A stretch of DNA of 64,000 nt, taken from positions 10,394,466 to 10,458,465 of the forward strand of contig NC_063439.1 of NCBI RefSeq assembly GCF_020379485.1, given 5' to 3'. The position numbers and the translations under genes are program-made. The stretch comes from Brassica napus. Lineage: Eukaryota; Streptophyta; Magnoliopsida; Brassicales; Brassicaceae. The notes under the pieces were generated by a model. The model was not told the origin of the DNA. It did no database searches and was given only the letters and a program-made list of their open reading frames with translations. Of the stretch, positions 33,301 through 46,580 are shown piece after piece; position 1 is the first letter of the stretch; every line of letters begins with the position of its first letter.

Positions 33301-34230
33301 ACAGATGGAAACGACAATCACCGGAGGGATACGTACGGTATACGGGCTTTCGTAACCATTTGTAAGGACTAAGGAATACTACATTAAATCCATGTTTTTC
33401 GCGTTTCTACTGTTTACAGCTTGAGAGGTGCGGCAACTGAGCTTTTCCCATGTGTAGAGACAATGGTAGAGATTCAAAAGAAAGAATTTGTGACAAATGG
33501 AGCCATACCTCTCCAAGTAAAACGCACGTAACTTTTAGTCTTTTACTATATTATGATTTTTAACAATATTGTATCATTTAATCGCCTTATTTGATTTTTT
33601 ATCAATGGCCTTTGTTAAGATCCAGGGAGCTGACTTCCTGAGCAGGATCGTCAGTGTGCTGCAGAAAAATGGAGAGCCTTATCTTTCTTTAGTTGGACAA
33701 ATCACAGACTTCGCTCCGGTTCAACAAATGTGTCTCACCAAACCTGTGTTATCAGGTTCTGATAAGTCATATTTACTCTCAGCTATAACAATATCCACCT
33801 TTTGACTAACAAATCCAACTTAGCGCACAGGTTACGTGTTGAGCTAGCTGGTGACGATGGTGAAGACAGTGCTATGTTTGTCGTGTTTTACACAAAAATG
33901 ACGCAACTCACCTAGATAGAAGCAGCCTCACTGGCTCTTGAGAGGTTCGCTTCCACAAACACACTCCATTTATCTGACGTTTATGTTAGCACTATCGCTG
34001 CTGTCATTAATGGACAAAGCTTAGATGAACTTACTGGCAAGCAATACCTCTTTCAGATTCGATTGACACCCTACAATTTCACTCCCAACCACCTCACCTT
34101 CACGGTGTCTGCAATTACTGAAGACGTGGCTGTGAAGACTCATTCAAGGGTAAGCTAAGCTCTCTTCAGTTAACATCCTCAATGATGGTGATCTGAAATA
34201 ACCGATATACTAATTAGTTTCAGGTGAAAG
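33301..34230 (+). pseudogene. Replication protein A 70-kDa (RPA1)-like C-terminal fragment
   Basis: The clearest coding part is 33833-34150: RLRVELAGDDGEDSAMFVVF, EAASLALER, then SLDELTGKQYLFQIRLTPYN and HLTFTVSAITED. These match the C-terminal OB-fold (DBD-C) region of plant RPA1-like single-stranded-DNA-binding proteins. A TAG at 33913-33915 interrupts the frame, the CXXC zinc ligands of the domain are not seen, and a splice-donor GTAAGC follows SR at 34150. Upstream blocks (33301-33800) are exon-like but I could not assign them. RPA1-like frames are common both as multicopy plant genes and as Helitron cargo, so this may derive from a transposon. Confidence 0.78.
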
Positions 34231-35082
34231 CATCAACAAGTCCTACAAGCGGCAGGCCAGAGTGACAACCATCCACCTGATTCTGGCATCCCACTGTGAG
34301 TGAATCTTAGAAGTGTGTGAAGCCATCGTTCTTACCAAGTTTTCTTCTCATTCGTTGCAAACTCTATCCAATAAGTTTTTCCCTTTGTTTCAGTTTCTCA
34401 TGTTTATCTTTTTTTTTTAAATTCTGCAACAAGTTCCTGCTGAAGAAAATAAAAGTTTCTACTGGGAGCAGTGTTATTTTCATTTTAGTGAAGGGAAGCT
34501 TGAAAGCTATTTACATATTTACAAACATTGTCTGTTATCTATATACTTTATACACCTTACATAGATTTTATACTACACATAAAACCAAATTCTCAAAACC
34601 CTCACCGAGTCGTATTCTTGAAAAAAAGTCAACTCTATTTTACACAAATCAGAGACTTGTGCAAGAAACATATCCCTTTCTTATTATTTGAGAAGCATTA
34701 ATAAAAAATAACCTTACTTTCATGTGTGATTAATCAAAATGTCATTGTTTAGGTGTCACAACTAGAATCATTCTCATGACCTTGCATTAAAAGTCCTCAT
34801 TTTACTAGAATAATTACATGTAATACCACTCATTATAATTAGCTCAACATCTATAGTATATATATGGCCACATCGTAAAATTATAATGACAGTGATTTCT
34901 TTTGTCTTAATCAAATTTTAATATAAGTTTGACATATCAATTTCAGCGACCACAACGAACGTGTTACAAATATTATTTCTAACAATCACTATTATGAACA
35001 AGTGATCTTCCTAATTGTCACGTTCGTGAGAAAATATTCTAATAAGCTACAGTCATAATAATTTTTGATCACATATGAATTA

Positions 35083-35130
<48 letters not shown>

Positions 35131-36516
35131 ATAGTTTCACATTAGCAAGACTATTTTACAAATCTAAACATTTCAAGTTCAGTATGACACAACTTGAATT
35201 TGGTCTAAGCAATATAAAATAATTAACAATATGATATTACAAATGATCCGTAGTGAGCCTAAAACATATAGTTAATGGAATCCCTGTAACAAATATAATT
35301 TGAATAAATAAAAAATTTCTCAAACATATAAATTACATGTTGTGGAGATAGAAAAACCATGCTTTGATATATACTCAGACGGCCCATGTGGCTAAATATA
35401 ATATATATTTGGTAAGAAAAAATTTAGATGTTGTAGCCAGACTTATATGAATAAATAATTAAATATATTAGATGTTGTAGTCTTACTCAAAAACCATTAT
35501 CAGTTTTTGTAAGCATTTTATTATTGTATATCTATAATTAGTAAGTCCATATGGGTTTGTAAATATATATATACCGTATATCGTATGATTATAATTTAAT
35601 ACATAGTCAGACTGTATCATTTAGAATGTCCATACTCCATACCTACAGCCACATAACATTCATTGGGTCTTATTAGTTGTACGAACTTGGAGTAGTGTTC
35701 AAATCGATTTCTAAATAATTGAACATTAAATTAATTTTGCTTTCCATCAATTATTTTGCTGCATCAGTGGGTGAATAGAAGGCAAGTATATACGCAATGT
35801 TGTTGATTACAACCATGTATTTATTACAGTGATATTATTATATATGCAATTGTGGCAAGTGTATTGATTATATTGTGTGTTAAGGAAAGTATTTACATAA
35901 TTTGTGTCCCGCGTATTGGTTATATTGTGTGTAATGGAAAATATTTATGTAATATTTAGCGCAAATTTTGGGATACTAATTTTTGAATATGCATGCATTT
36001 GTGGGATTTCAATACGGGAAAATAATAAATATGATTTGATATGATTTCAAAATTTAACTCTATACCCTAATTACTCAGTATATAAATAAGATGTTTTTGA
36101 ACACATCTACTCATTTCAATCAATCCCCCTAAACAATTATATACAAAGAAAGTTCGATCGTTTTTATTGTATTATCACGTACAAAGGGATGAAGATAATC
36201 ACCAACCTTGCGTTCCACACACCAAAATCCCCAAAAAGTATTAGTGTAAGGCATGGTTTATTACATGTTTTCCTATAGTTTACGTGTTTTGAATAATAAT
36301 ATAGTTTTAACTTTTTAAACTTCAGATCAATTAGGGATTGTATACGTGATTTATGGTGTTACTATTTAAAAAAAAACTTTAAATTTTACTTTATTTACAT
36401 ATCTACAATTTGGTTGAATTCCGTAACATGAATAATATGTAATATTTGTGTCCATAGTTTTTATCTTTCTAATATCTATATATTTAAAATTATAATTTCT
36501 TTAAATTCATTTACCC
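34231..36516. other. AT-rich unclassified DNA
   Basis: No convincing gene. An open frame at 34317-34691 has skewed, low-complexity composition and no family resemblance. There is an imperfect inverted repeat with ACGAACGTG arms (about 34955 and 35022) and a long (AT)n tract at 35085-35128. A possible Helitron start (TCTATAG...) lies at 34850. Confidence 0.5.
35085..35128. repeat. (AT)22 microsatellite
   Basis: An uninterrupted AT dinucleotide run of about 44 bp, the longest in the window. Shorter (AT)n runs occur near 16443, 49907, 52724, 53199, 55151 and 55258. Confidence 0.97.
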
Positions 36517-36542
36517 TGCGCAGGGCGCAGGTTATCATCTAG
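36517..36542 (+). mobile_element. Helitron 3' end
   Basis: CCTGCGCAGGGCGCAGG can fold as a hairpin and is followed after several bases by ATCATCTAG|T, with CTAG at 36539-36542. The 5' end is uncertain: candidates are TCTATAG at 34850 and TCCTATACTATTACAG at 32385. With the latter, the RPA1-like fragment would lie inside the element. Confidence 0.65.
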
Positions 36543-37935
36543 TACACAGAGTATTTAGCACCACTATTTAATGGGACTCCATATAAGCCCATTTAAAAGC
36601 TACGTCTAAGTTTTTATTTAATAAAACAAAGTGTCGATGACGAATTGGTCTTTAATAATTATATTAATTATTTTTACACTTTATAATTAATTGACATTAT
36701 ATATTTGAATATATGATTTATCTTTAATAAAAACCTCAATGCATAAAGATAATTTATAGTATTACTTTTAATATTTGTATATTTTTCTTCTCTCTATTCA
36801 ATACTTTTAAAATTTAGATTTTATATAAATTAAAAACTATAATTTTATACTTTTTATTGATAGACATTGTGTTTCTTTTTTAAAGAATGGAAGTGTGATT
36901 CCAAAACGGAATTGTAAGCTTCCAACGTGTTTTTAAATAGAATATTTTAGAAGCGTTTTGAAAACGAGATTCCATAAATTTTCACAAAGTTCCGATTCCG
37001 ATTCAAGTTCCGAAACGAAAAACGAACGTCCGATGAAGCTTCTGTGCAACGTAGCTTATGCCCCCATCCATAACCAGGCATATGCAAATATCTGTAACAA
37101 CACAAGATTAAGAACAACTTCACTTACAAAGGTTTCCTCCATAAATTAAGCAACAACAACGATATCCAGAACTCCGCGCTTGCGCGGAAACTCCGCCCCG
37201 AGTAATAAAAATCCAATACGTGTGGCACTGAATGTTACATGTAAGATCAGGATCAACTTTTGTTTTCTAGGGCACGTAAAAGGGATCTATAGCAACCACT
37301 CATATTAATTATATATGGTCAATCTTCAATTTTGATTGGCAGTGAGTTGTTTAAAGAGAGACTCTTTAGCCTTTCTCAGACACTAAAGGTAAGACTCTCC
37401 TTTTCTCTATCGTTTACTTTTGGCCCGATTACATGCAATAAAATATCAAGACTTAGCGATTTTCTTTATCTTCTTTCACTTTCTCTTTATAAATATTTAC
37501 TTTATATTTCTGTATACTTCTGTCTACTTGGGTCATCTATATCATTGTTTTCATCAGAGCCGTGCTTAAATTTTCTTTTTTTTTCTTGGTATAACGTGCT
37601 TAAATTATTTGTTACCAAGTATAATAAAACTACCGTCAATTAATATTTTACAGTAAACTAAAAAAATAATTTATATAAAACTATGATACAAAATGCGGTT
37701 ATTTATATAAAAATTATGGACATTATTTGTTTAAGTAGGTAAAAAAGGAATAAAATTTGACTACCAAATAAGAAGATAAAGAATAATATAAATGTAGTGA
37801 AAAATAAAATATAAACACATACAAAGAAACAAAGAATATTTTTTTAAGAAGAAACATATTTTAATTTAGATTATTTTGTGAAAAATTCTAACAAAATAAC
37901 TTTACACCATATGGAAAAGTATATTTGTTTGAAAT
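36543..37935. other. AT-rich DNA, no gene seen
   Basis: No exon recognised. A GC-rich palindrome TCCGCGCTTGCGCGGA lies at 37176-37191, resembling a Helitron hairpin, but no CTAG follows. Confidence 0.5.
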
Positions 37936-37996
37936 CAAACTGACGCTCTAAGCCATTGTTTTAAATTAAAAAACAATGGCTTAGGATGTCAGTTTG
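37936..37996. repeat. Compact hairpin with 27-bp arms
   Basis: Left arm 37936-37962 and right arm 37970-37996 match at 24 of 27 positions around a 7-nt loop. The ends read CAAACTGACG and TGTCAGTTTG. It could be a tiny foldback element or cruciform-prone inverted repeat; the loop is too short for a typical plant miRNA precursor of this arm length. Confidence 0.85.
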
Positions 37997-38059
37997 ACTA
38001 TTTTATTAATTGAGCAGACACGATTATGGTCTTCAATACACTTGCACATCAATGAAATT

Positions 38060-38880
38060 GTTTGTATCGCCGCTACAGCTAAAGAGTCTCTCACGTCCAC
38101 TCTCTCAGCTCGTAGGCTCTATTTCGTGTGATTGACAATATGTTAATTTTTCGAAGGTTCATAAGTCTTATTTACTGACTCTGCAATCACCACATGAGTT
38201 TTTTATGTGCTTGGGCATCACTCAGACGATATCATGAATTACTTTCCGATAGGTCACCCCTTCTACTATATCAGTTCAAGCATGCTTAACTCTGGAGTTC
38301 TGAACAGATGTGTGCTCGAAAAGGTAAGCGCACTTTGGTGAAATAGATAGTCAAATAATTTCTCTTAATTAAACCTTTCCATACAATACAAACCGGAATG
38401 TTACAATTCACCCCTTCTCAAAGAACGCAACATCCTCGTTGCGCCCCAAGGTCGTTGCCCATGTTTGTGTGAGCCCTCACTGACTCCACACTCGTCTGGG
38501 TTCAGCTATGATACCACTTTTAATCCCCCCCCCCCAACCGCCACAGCTTATGGGCCTTCCACGCATGCTCTCTCGACCTGTGGGTCCTATTACGTGCGAC
38601 AGGCGGTATGCTAATTTTTCAGAAGTTCATTAGTATTGTTTACTGATCCTGCAATCACCACATAACTTTTCTGTGTGCTCTGGCCTTATTTGCACCATAT
38701 CGTGAATCACTTTACAATAGATCATCTATTCTTCTATTATTCAGTTCACATACACTTAACTATGGAGTTCTAAATGAATGTGTATCCGAAAAAATAAGTA
38801 TATTTTGATGATATATGTACCAAACTAATTCTCTTAAGCTTTTTCATATACCACAAACCGAGATGTTACATTATCTTCAA
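38060..38880. repeat. Two diverged tandem copies of a dispersed repeat
   Basis: Copies at about 38060-38410 and 38540-38875 share in order CTCTC...CTCGTAGG or CTGTGGG, ATGTTAATTTTTC or ATGCTAATTTTTC, GCAATCACCACAT, TCAGTTCA, TGGAGTTCT and the closing ACAAACCG...ATGTTACA. Between them are a GC-rich stretch and a run of about 11 C at 38525. No coding sequence. I cannot name the family. Confidence 0.75.
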
Positions 38881-39730
38881 TACTATTATTGATATTGCAT
38901 CAGATTTTCTTCTGTGCAAATATGGAAACCTCTGCTTTGTAATTCCGTAGAACGGAGACTCTTTTGTCCTTGTTATCGAGTTCTCAGGCTGATATTTAGA
39001 ACTATCCATGTGAATTTTGGAACGGTCAAACATTTTACAATCAGTAAAAGGATTGATCATGCATTTATAGTCTTAAAAGAAAACTATTATACCTCAAAAC
39101 GGTTTCCAAGACCGTCAGTTAGTATAGTCTTTAGTTTTTGTTACCTTTAATTAGTGTAACAATGGAATACATCATATACAATTAAATAATTGATTTTAAC
39201 CCTATTTTGGGCGTTTAATATCTCTCCACAGTAAGCAATTAGCCATTTTGTTGGAATCTCTCTAATTTTTCCTTTCCGTTTTTTTTTACCTACTATTGAA
39301 GGACAGTTTCTAAACTACTACTTGTTTAATTTTTATTTTAAAGAAATAATACTACTAATATATTTGCAAAAAAGTATTTTAATTTTTTTTCTCTAATAAT
39401 AGCTTCTTCTTCAGTTAATAGTGGTAGAATGTAACATGGCCATGGGATGAAAATACATCACGGCTAAAAATCAGAAGAGATAGCATGACTTCCTGGCCAT
39501 TTGTCATATCTAAAAAGGTTTTTATTACTTTTCACGAAACATACTAATCAGTTGTATGAAATACCCTTATTACATCTTTAAAACTGTTTGATGATGTTTT
39601 TGAAATATTTTGAAAATCGTTATAGTTTGAAAACCAAAACATCAAATGGCTATTTAAAATGTATCATATCTCATGCTTTTTTGAATTCCTGTACGGATCC
39701 CGAATTGAATGTCATTTATTTTAATTTGTA
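38881..39730. other. No gene seen
   Basis: AT-rich DNA without recognisable exons, RNA genes or terminal repeats. Confidence 0.5.
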
Positions 39731-39770
39731 CTAGAAATTGATCCATGCATCCGCGCGGATATTGGTTTTT
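39731..39770 (-). mobile_element. Helitron 3' end, minus strand
   Basis: On the minus strand a short GC-rich palindrome (TCCGCGCGGA) is followed by ATGCATGGATCAATTTCTAG|T, with CTAG at 39731-39734. The element would extend right, but no clear 5' start was found before the hAT insertion at 40524; a weak candidate lies near 41567. Confidence 0.6.
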
Positions 39771-40523
39771 ACATTTTTATACATTGATATTTATTTTTCA
39801 CAATTATTGTTATATATTTTAGATGAGTCGTAATATAAATAATTATATTCAAAAGACCTGGACCGAATAAGGTAATATGGTTATTTTTGGTACAAATATC
39901 CGAACCCGTCTCAGATACATTTGTTATTTAGATATTTTTAGATTCTTATACATCAGAACTGAACTCATCCAGACCCGGAAGAACTCAACTCAAAACCCAT
40001 AGATAAATTTATAATATTTAAGTGGGGCCTAATTTAAAAAAAAATACCTGAAAAGAACAACACCTACCTAAATGGATAGCCAATGTTCATGCCTAACTAA
40101 TTTTATAAAGTAATAAAAATGATTTTTTTCTATGTGTTTGGTCAAATTAAATGAAATAGAAAGAATTTTTTATTTAGTGAAATAATTATATGGAGTGAAA
40201 AATTAAGTGGCAATAAATATAATATATTTTTATTATTTTGATTTAAGTTATTATTTTATTCACAAAAACATGTCTTTCAATTATGTTTTTGGCTACGTAA
40301 TTTTCCACCAATTGAAACTAAAACAAATAAAAAGGTTTTAGTAAAACAAACTAAACTAAAAGTTTAACCATATGAAAAATCCAGTTATTTTACATTTTTA
40401 TTTTATAATTGGAACAAAGTTAATGTTTATCAACTAATAAATAAAAATCTGCACTATTATTATTATGATAATATAATTAATGATGTGATATATTGTTAAA
40501 ATAATATAATTGATGAAATTGTT

Positions 40524-41349
40524 TAGGGCTGGGCAAATAAACCGAACCCGAAAATCCGAACCGAACCCGATCCGATAAAAATGAATCCGAACCGATCCGA
40601 ACCCGACATAAATACCGAATGGATCCTGTTTTTTGGTATATTGGGTTATAGGTATTATCCGAACCGAACCCGGACCTAAATGGATATCCGATAGAACCCG
40701 AAATATTTATAATAACAAAAAAACTTCTACAAAATGTAATCTTAATTCTTAATATGTATCTAAAATACTGTAAGATATTATTGAACTTCTAAAATAATTA
40801 TCTATTATATGAAGGTTGATGGTGGAATGTAGCGGTTGAAGCCTAAAGTTTTTTTATTTTGGTTTTGTTTTCATTGAATAGTGTTTCTCATTTCATTTCA
40901 TGAGAACTTAGTTTTTGTTTTATGATTTCATTTATCTGGTTTTCTTTCTATCATTAACTATATTTATCTTTCGCTTGATTTTGAATGATCACGTTTGATG
41001 TTTTTTTTTTTTTTGAATCGATTTTACTTATGTTTTGGCTATTAAAATATGTACAAATCATGTATTTTAAATCCAAAGAACCGATTTTATTTATGTTTTA
41101 GTTACAAAATAGGTACAAATCATGTATTTTTAAACCGGAGAACCGATTGAGATCCGAACCCGAAAGTACAATGGGTTATACCGGTTCTTTGAAGATTTAC
41201 TAACCCCGACCCGAACCCGATATAAACCGAACGGGTCCCGAACCGAACTTTTATATAACCCGAATGGGGTTAATTTTGTTAAACCCGAAAAACCGAAACC
41301 CGAATGGATAAAACCGAAACCCGATTGGGACCCCGAATGCCCACGCCTA
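40524..41349. mobile_element. Non-autonomous hAT-type element, 826 bp
   Basis: The element starts TAGGGCTGGGCA and ends TGCCCACGCCTA, imperfect inverted repeats. It is flanked by a perfect 8-bp duplication AAATTGTT (40516-40523 and 41350-41357), the hAT length. The ends are rich in CCGAACCCG repeats. No transposase frame is present. Confidence 0.92.
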
Positions 41350-41825
41350 AAATTGTTAAACTGAGTGAAATATGAAAAGACAATTAATGTAATTATATTA
41401 ATGAAATTATTAAAAGAACACTATACTTCTTTTTTGTACTGATATCAATCTTTTCAATTAAACAATTCTCATTTATACTGATATCCATGTTTCCGAACAA
41501 TACCAAAAGATACTTCAGTTTTAATAATATACATTATTTTCCGGTGATTATTTATCTATAGTATTGATATTAATTATTAGAAATACAATACTAAAAATAA
41601 TTGGTCAACTTACAAATGAATTCAAATATTTACACAAATGAATTCAATTTTTTTACTGTTACCCACTTTTACATAAACCAAAATGTCGATAACAAATAAA
41701 CAAAAATAAGATTCATTCTCATTTAGTATAATGTAACTTAAAATATTATCCACGCGGGCTAAACACATGTTTTATTTGTTTTTTGTTTGAATATTTTCAA
41801 AAATTTAGTAGTATATATTATAAAA

Positions 41826-43220
41826 TCTATCTTATTAAAACTCAAGTACAAAATTGGAGTGTTTGGAGACTTGAATAGGACTATTAAAAAAATTTGGAGT
41901 GTTTGGAAACATAAATTGTAGTCTTTTAAAAAAAAATTAATTTTGTTTGGAAACAAGGATAGTAGTATTAAGAAAAAAAAAGTAATGGGCTTATGTTATT
42001 AAGAAAAATTAAAAGTCCATCATATTATAAAAAACTATCTATCTGGGCGAGATTTAAAATATACGAAAACGGGTCAATCTAATCGCCTAAAACTTTTTCT
42101 TTTCTAAACTAACCATAAAACAAAATTTAAACTTTATACACATATTTCAAATCAAAATAATAATTTAAAGTTGATTTATATCAAAAATTGATTAAAAACT
42201 AATACATATATTCAAAAATGGATTTTTACTAAACTATTTTTCAATAACCATTATACAAAAATGTTGTCAATATATATAATAAAAATACAATACAAAGCCC
42301 AATTTGAAATACGAACTCAAATTATCGTTTTTATATTTCCTATTAAGTTTTATAAATATAATATATGTAATTATTTATATGATGGTACGTATAAAATACT
42401 ATTAATTATATGATTACTTATATGATGGTACGTATAAAATACAATTAATTATATGATGACAGTATATGATATATAATAATGAATAGGGATGAGATTTCGG
42501 GCACCCATACGGGTTTGGTTCTGATCGGTTTGTGTTTCGGGTTTTCGGAGTCAAAGATTTAAACCCTGTTAGGATGTTTCTAAATTTTAGTTTGAGTTTG
42601 ATTCGGATCTTTGCGGGTTTGGTTCGCGTTTGGATAACCCATTTAAATTATTTTTAAAGTTTTAAATCATTATCTATTTTAAATTTCTCAAAATCTATAA
42701 ATAAAATAATATATTACCTATAAATTTGAATAACATATGTCAGAATACCTAAGCTTAACATATCAATTGGTTTGATTTAAAGTTTTGGATACGGAATCAA
42801 TAATTATTTTAAGTATTTTTGGTGATTTGAGTATACTTTAACTATTGCAGATATTTACTTTTGACTATCTATATATATATTTTCAAGTATTTAAACCAAT
42901 TTAAAAGTATCATTCTTAATGTTTTATATACGTTAAATCTAAAAATAATTAATATATATATAAGTATATAAATCTATTTTTAGATAAATTCGGGTACCCG
43001 AATACTTCGGTTCGGATCAGATTTGGTTCTCTAAATAACAAAATTTTGAATAATTCGAATATTTAATCAATTTATGTTCGGATTTGGTACTATATTTTCG
43101 GATCGGTATTGGTTCTGTTCTTTGGATTCATTTTGTAAAACCTTAATAATTACATGAAAAACAAATATCAATATATTTTTCAAAATGTACACCCGCGCGC
43201 CTGCACGGGTCAAAATCTAG
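41826..43220 (+). mobile_element. Non-autonomous Helitron, 1395 bp
   Basis: It starts A|TCTATCTTATTAAAACTC and ends with ACCCGCGCGCCTGCACGGGT, then CAAAATCTAG|T (CTAG at 43217-43220). The interior includes a 43-bp tandem duplication (42374-42459, block GATGGTACGTATAAAATAC) and a CGGGT-rich stretch (42484-43140) that resembles a decayed hAT-type element. Confidence 0.82.
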
Positions 43221-46200
43221 TATACCTTTTAAATGTGAAGCAAGATTGTAGGAAATTACTATTTTGTGTTTATTATAATTTTTTTAATTATTTCAGTCTT
43301 TTTTTGAAAATCTCAGTTTAACTGATCTATTTTCTGTCAAATTTTTAATATTATAATATTATTTTAATGAAATATATAGATAATGTTTTAATTCCAGCGA
43401 CATTCTTACTAATAACAGAGGTATGTAATGTTAGTTCTATATTACATTCTAAATTAATAGATTCTATATGAAATTTTCCTAAAATATTGTACAGATAAAT
43501 TTAAAATTACGTATGATTTAAATTTATAGCTTCTTCTTATAAGTTTCCTTAGATTTCCTTTTAGTTTATCTACCGTCTTATTGCACTTATAGTTTTCAAT
43601 AATTGGTTCCTTATCAATTTATTATGATACATTCAAAACATATACACAATTTTAGATTCAATAGTTGTCGAAATTATATTTTCACTGAAAACTTGAGCTG
43701 TTTAGAAATAAATTTGTACAATGAAGATATCTAATTTTAACATTTCATGATTTTTTAAATGTTACTTTCCCGTTTCTCAAAGATAATGGTCAGAATTTTT
43801 ACACATAAACAATATTGATGATCAATATAAATGTTCACTTTTAAACTGAATAATTTTAATGACATTCAACCAATAACAATTCAAAACTAAAATTATTTTC
43901 CATCAATACTTCTTGATATCCAAATGTGTTATCATCTACTAATAAAATCTATGTCGAAAAACTAAAAAAAAATATCTTTAGGAAGAAAGCAAAAACAAAA
44001 ACAAGAAGCTAAGAACTCATCTTTTAAAGACAGATAAAGTATTTTTTTAACAACAATAAAGTATTTTTTTCATTGATCATTTTTCAAATTGTGTCGTTTA
44101 ATTGTATTGTGGAAAACATTATTTCAACTTTATCTCCTTTTTGGTTGTGTTTCCATTATAGATATCAACCCAAAATCTTGGTTACAAGTAAATAAAGCAT
44201 AATGATGAATGCATGACGAAGGAATCCAAATCAAATTCGATTTAACTGTTGATGTACTAGTTCGAGGAGTACTACAAAAAGTAGTACGTAATGTGTTGTA
44301 TGAAGCTGGAGCAATATTGGAGTTCGTGTATTGGTTGCTTGAATTTGAAAATGAAAAAAAGAATATATGTGTACAAATGGATGTTTTCCATTAAGCAAAA
44401 GAAAATTTGTCTAAAGACGAAGTTTGTCATTAAGGAAAAATGAAGTTTTTTTAAAAGGAAACAGAAAATTAACAAAGGAGATTTGGAGATTTTTATTTGG
44501 GAAGAGAGCCACGAAATCCACCTAGTATAACTAGGTTGGGGGATTTGTATGGGATTAACAAAGAGAGAAGTATTTTTAGCATAAGGAGTTTTCATTACTT
44601 GTATGGTGAATGGAATATAAATGGCTAAAGAAGAGAGAGTTTCTTAGGACCATGTATTAGATCATAGAAACATGTGAGTTTAGTGTTTTCCGGATTAAGT
44701 AGAACTTATAAGTTTACTTGGAAGAGATCTAGTAAAGACATATTTCTTTGTTGAAAAATTATTTGAGTTCTTTGTGTACATTACTCGTACTACTATATAT
44801 CAGACCCGTCTTGCACTTTCGTTAACTACTACTGTGACAACAAGGTGCGCGTATATGCACAAATAAATATGTAATTGGTAAATCTTTGGCCATTTGCCGA
44901 AACATATATAGCTTTTCCTTAATGATATAGATATATATGTAAATTAGATATAAGGTAGTGATGGATCACATGATCGAGAGTAACTTCCATCATCCATTGT
45001 CCCCTTTTCCTTCCCTAACACTGTCTTTTCATTCCCTTCCATTCTAAGGGCATTGTCACTTTCTCTTTTAAATCTAACCAAACTTGGCCTCTTCTTCTTG
45101 TTTATTTTCTCCCAATCATTAGAAATAATTAAACTTCCATTTATATGATATAGTTAATAGCTAATTTTATTTTTACAAAACTTCATGATTTATAACTTTT
45201 GATTCGATATTATAAAATTATGAGCATATATACGGGTTGCAAAATTAATCTTTGACTCTAATACACATATATTCATATCAGTTGTTGTTGATAAAAATAA
45301 ATGAGTAATACGAGTACTTATAAATAATTTCTCAATGTAAATAGATTTCTAGAAGGTGGAAGACAAGGAGATATACATGACAATAATGAAGCTAACTTGT
45401 GTAAGGACCACATATTTATATGGACATCGAAACTAAAACAAATCTCTGTCATAAGGATATAAACTATAAGAGACGATGTTACTTATTATCAAATAGTTTA
45501 TATTGTAGAAAGAATTAGATCGAGATTTAATCTATATTTTTTGGAAAAAATCTAACAAGAGGGGACAATCAAAGATCCATCCCACATGGGATTCAGAAAA
45601 TATGTAAATTGGTGAAAAAGCTGAACAAAGAAAACAACATTTGGAAAATGATGGCTCTCTTTGATCTCTTTCTCTCACACAAATACCAATATGATTGATT
45701 CTATATACACATATTATGTGTGTAAGCATATACATATGTATGTATAAATACACTGATGATACACATAGATATAATATATATGAGTATAAAAAGACAAATG
45801 TGAAAAGACAAATGTTAAGGTTGTGTCACTATGGGCAAGATTGCTATGCATTGATGTATCTAATCAGTTTCCATTATCTTCCAGTTTTCAGAGACATCTC
45901 TTTCCTTCTGGTGAATTCAACGTTGTGATTATACATTTCCTTTCTTTCTTTTGTATGTACGCAGAGACACACTCATTATGTTCATACACGTACGTCAGTG
46001 ACTGTACGATAAATATATATCTTTGTATATACACTACATTTTACTAAATCAATTGATTGTCTTAAACATGGAGTATTCATTTTTTTTGGTTTCATAAGAG
46101 ATGATTTTTTTTTAAGATGTTAAATTTATAGGTCAACAAAAGGAAAAAAATATTTACAAAATGTTCTAAAAACTATACGAGTAGAAACTTAAAGGCTAAA

Positions 46201-46436
46201 ACGGATACCAAATAGAGTTTAGCCTAGATTGTAGCTTTCGCTTCGCTGAGCCGAGTAACAAAAACAACCAAAACTACATTCATCAGGTCGTCGTGCATCT
46301 GGTCTGAGTTGAGGCTCAGACGTACGATGCGAGTGTGTGTATATATTTCTTGATGGTTCAGAAGATAATTGGTTATGTTTTGCGTCAAGTTCTTCTTTGA
46401 AATTTTATCAATTTTGAGCATGTAATTATTATTCAC
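43221..46436. other. AT-rich DNA, no gene seen
   Basis: About 3.2 kb with no recognisable exon. Open frames of 60-107 codons here are low-complexity and lack family resemblance. A C/T-rich stretch at 44995-45070 (CCATTGTCCCCTTTTCCTTC) stands out in composition but has no assignable function. Confidence 0.5.
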
Positions 46437-46580
46437 TATCAAGAGGGTTGGTCTAGTGGTTTCGTGGAAGTTCAGCTCCCTAAGTTTGACTCTCGTTGGG
46501 AGGGGATTAAGGAACCAGCTTTTGTTCTTGGCCTCAGAAATTAGTCGGATCTTTACGGTCCCGTTGACCCGGATTATATA
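46437..46580 (+). other. SINE-like sequence with tRNA-type boxes
   Basis: TTGGTCTAGTGG near 46447 fits RNA polymerase III box A and GTTTGACTCTC near 46484 fits a degenerate box B. They are followed by a GC-rich body ending near CCCGGATTATA, unlike the AT-rich surroundings. No full tRNA fold, poly-A/T tail or target duplication was confirmed. Confidence 0.4.

Noticed and set aside
34317..34691. 124-codon open frame
   Set aside because: Ser/Phe/Lys-skewed low-complexity translation of AT-rich DNA with no recognised domain.
32040..36560. CRISPR, rRNA or bacterial-type operon features
   Set aside because: Plant nuclear DNA; regularly spaced words here are palindromes or AT repeats, not arrays with unique spacers.
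37176..37191. Helitron 3' hairpin candidate
   Set aside because: The palindrome is good but no CTAG follows within the usual distance.
37332..37643. 103-codon open frame
   Set aside because: Composition-driven Leu/Ser/Phe-rich frame in unannotated DNA.
44272..44595. 107-codon minus-strand open frame
   Set aside because: AT-rich chance frame with no domain and no splice or promoter context.
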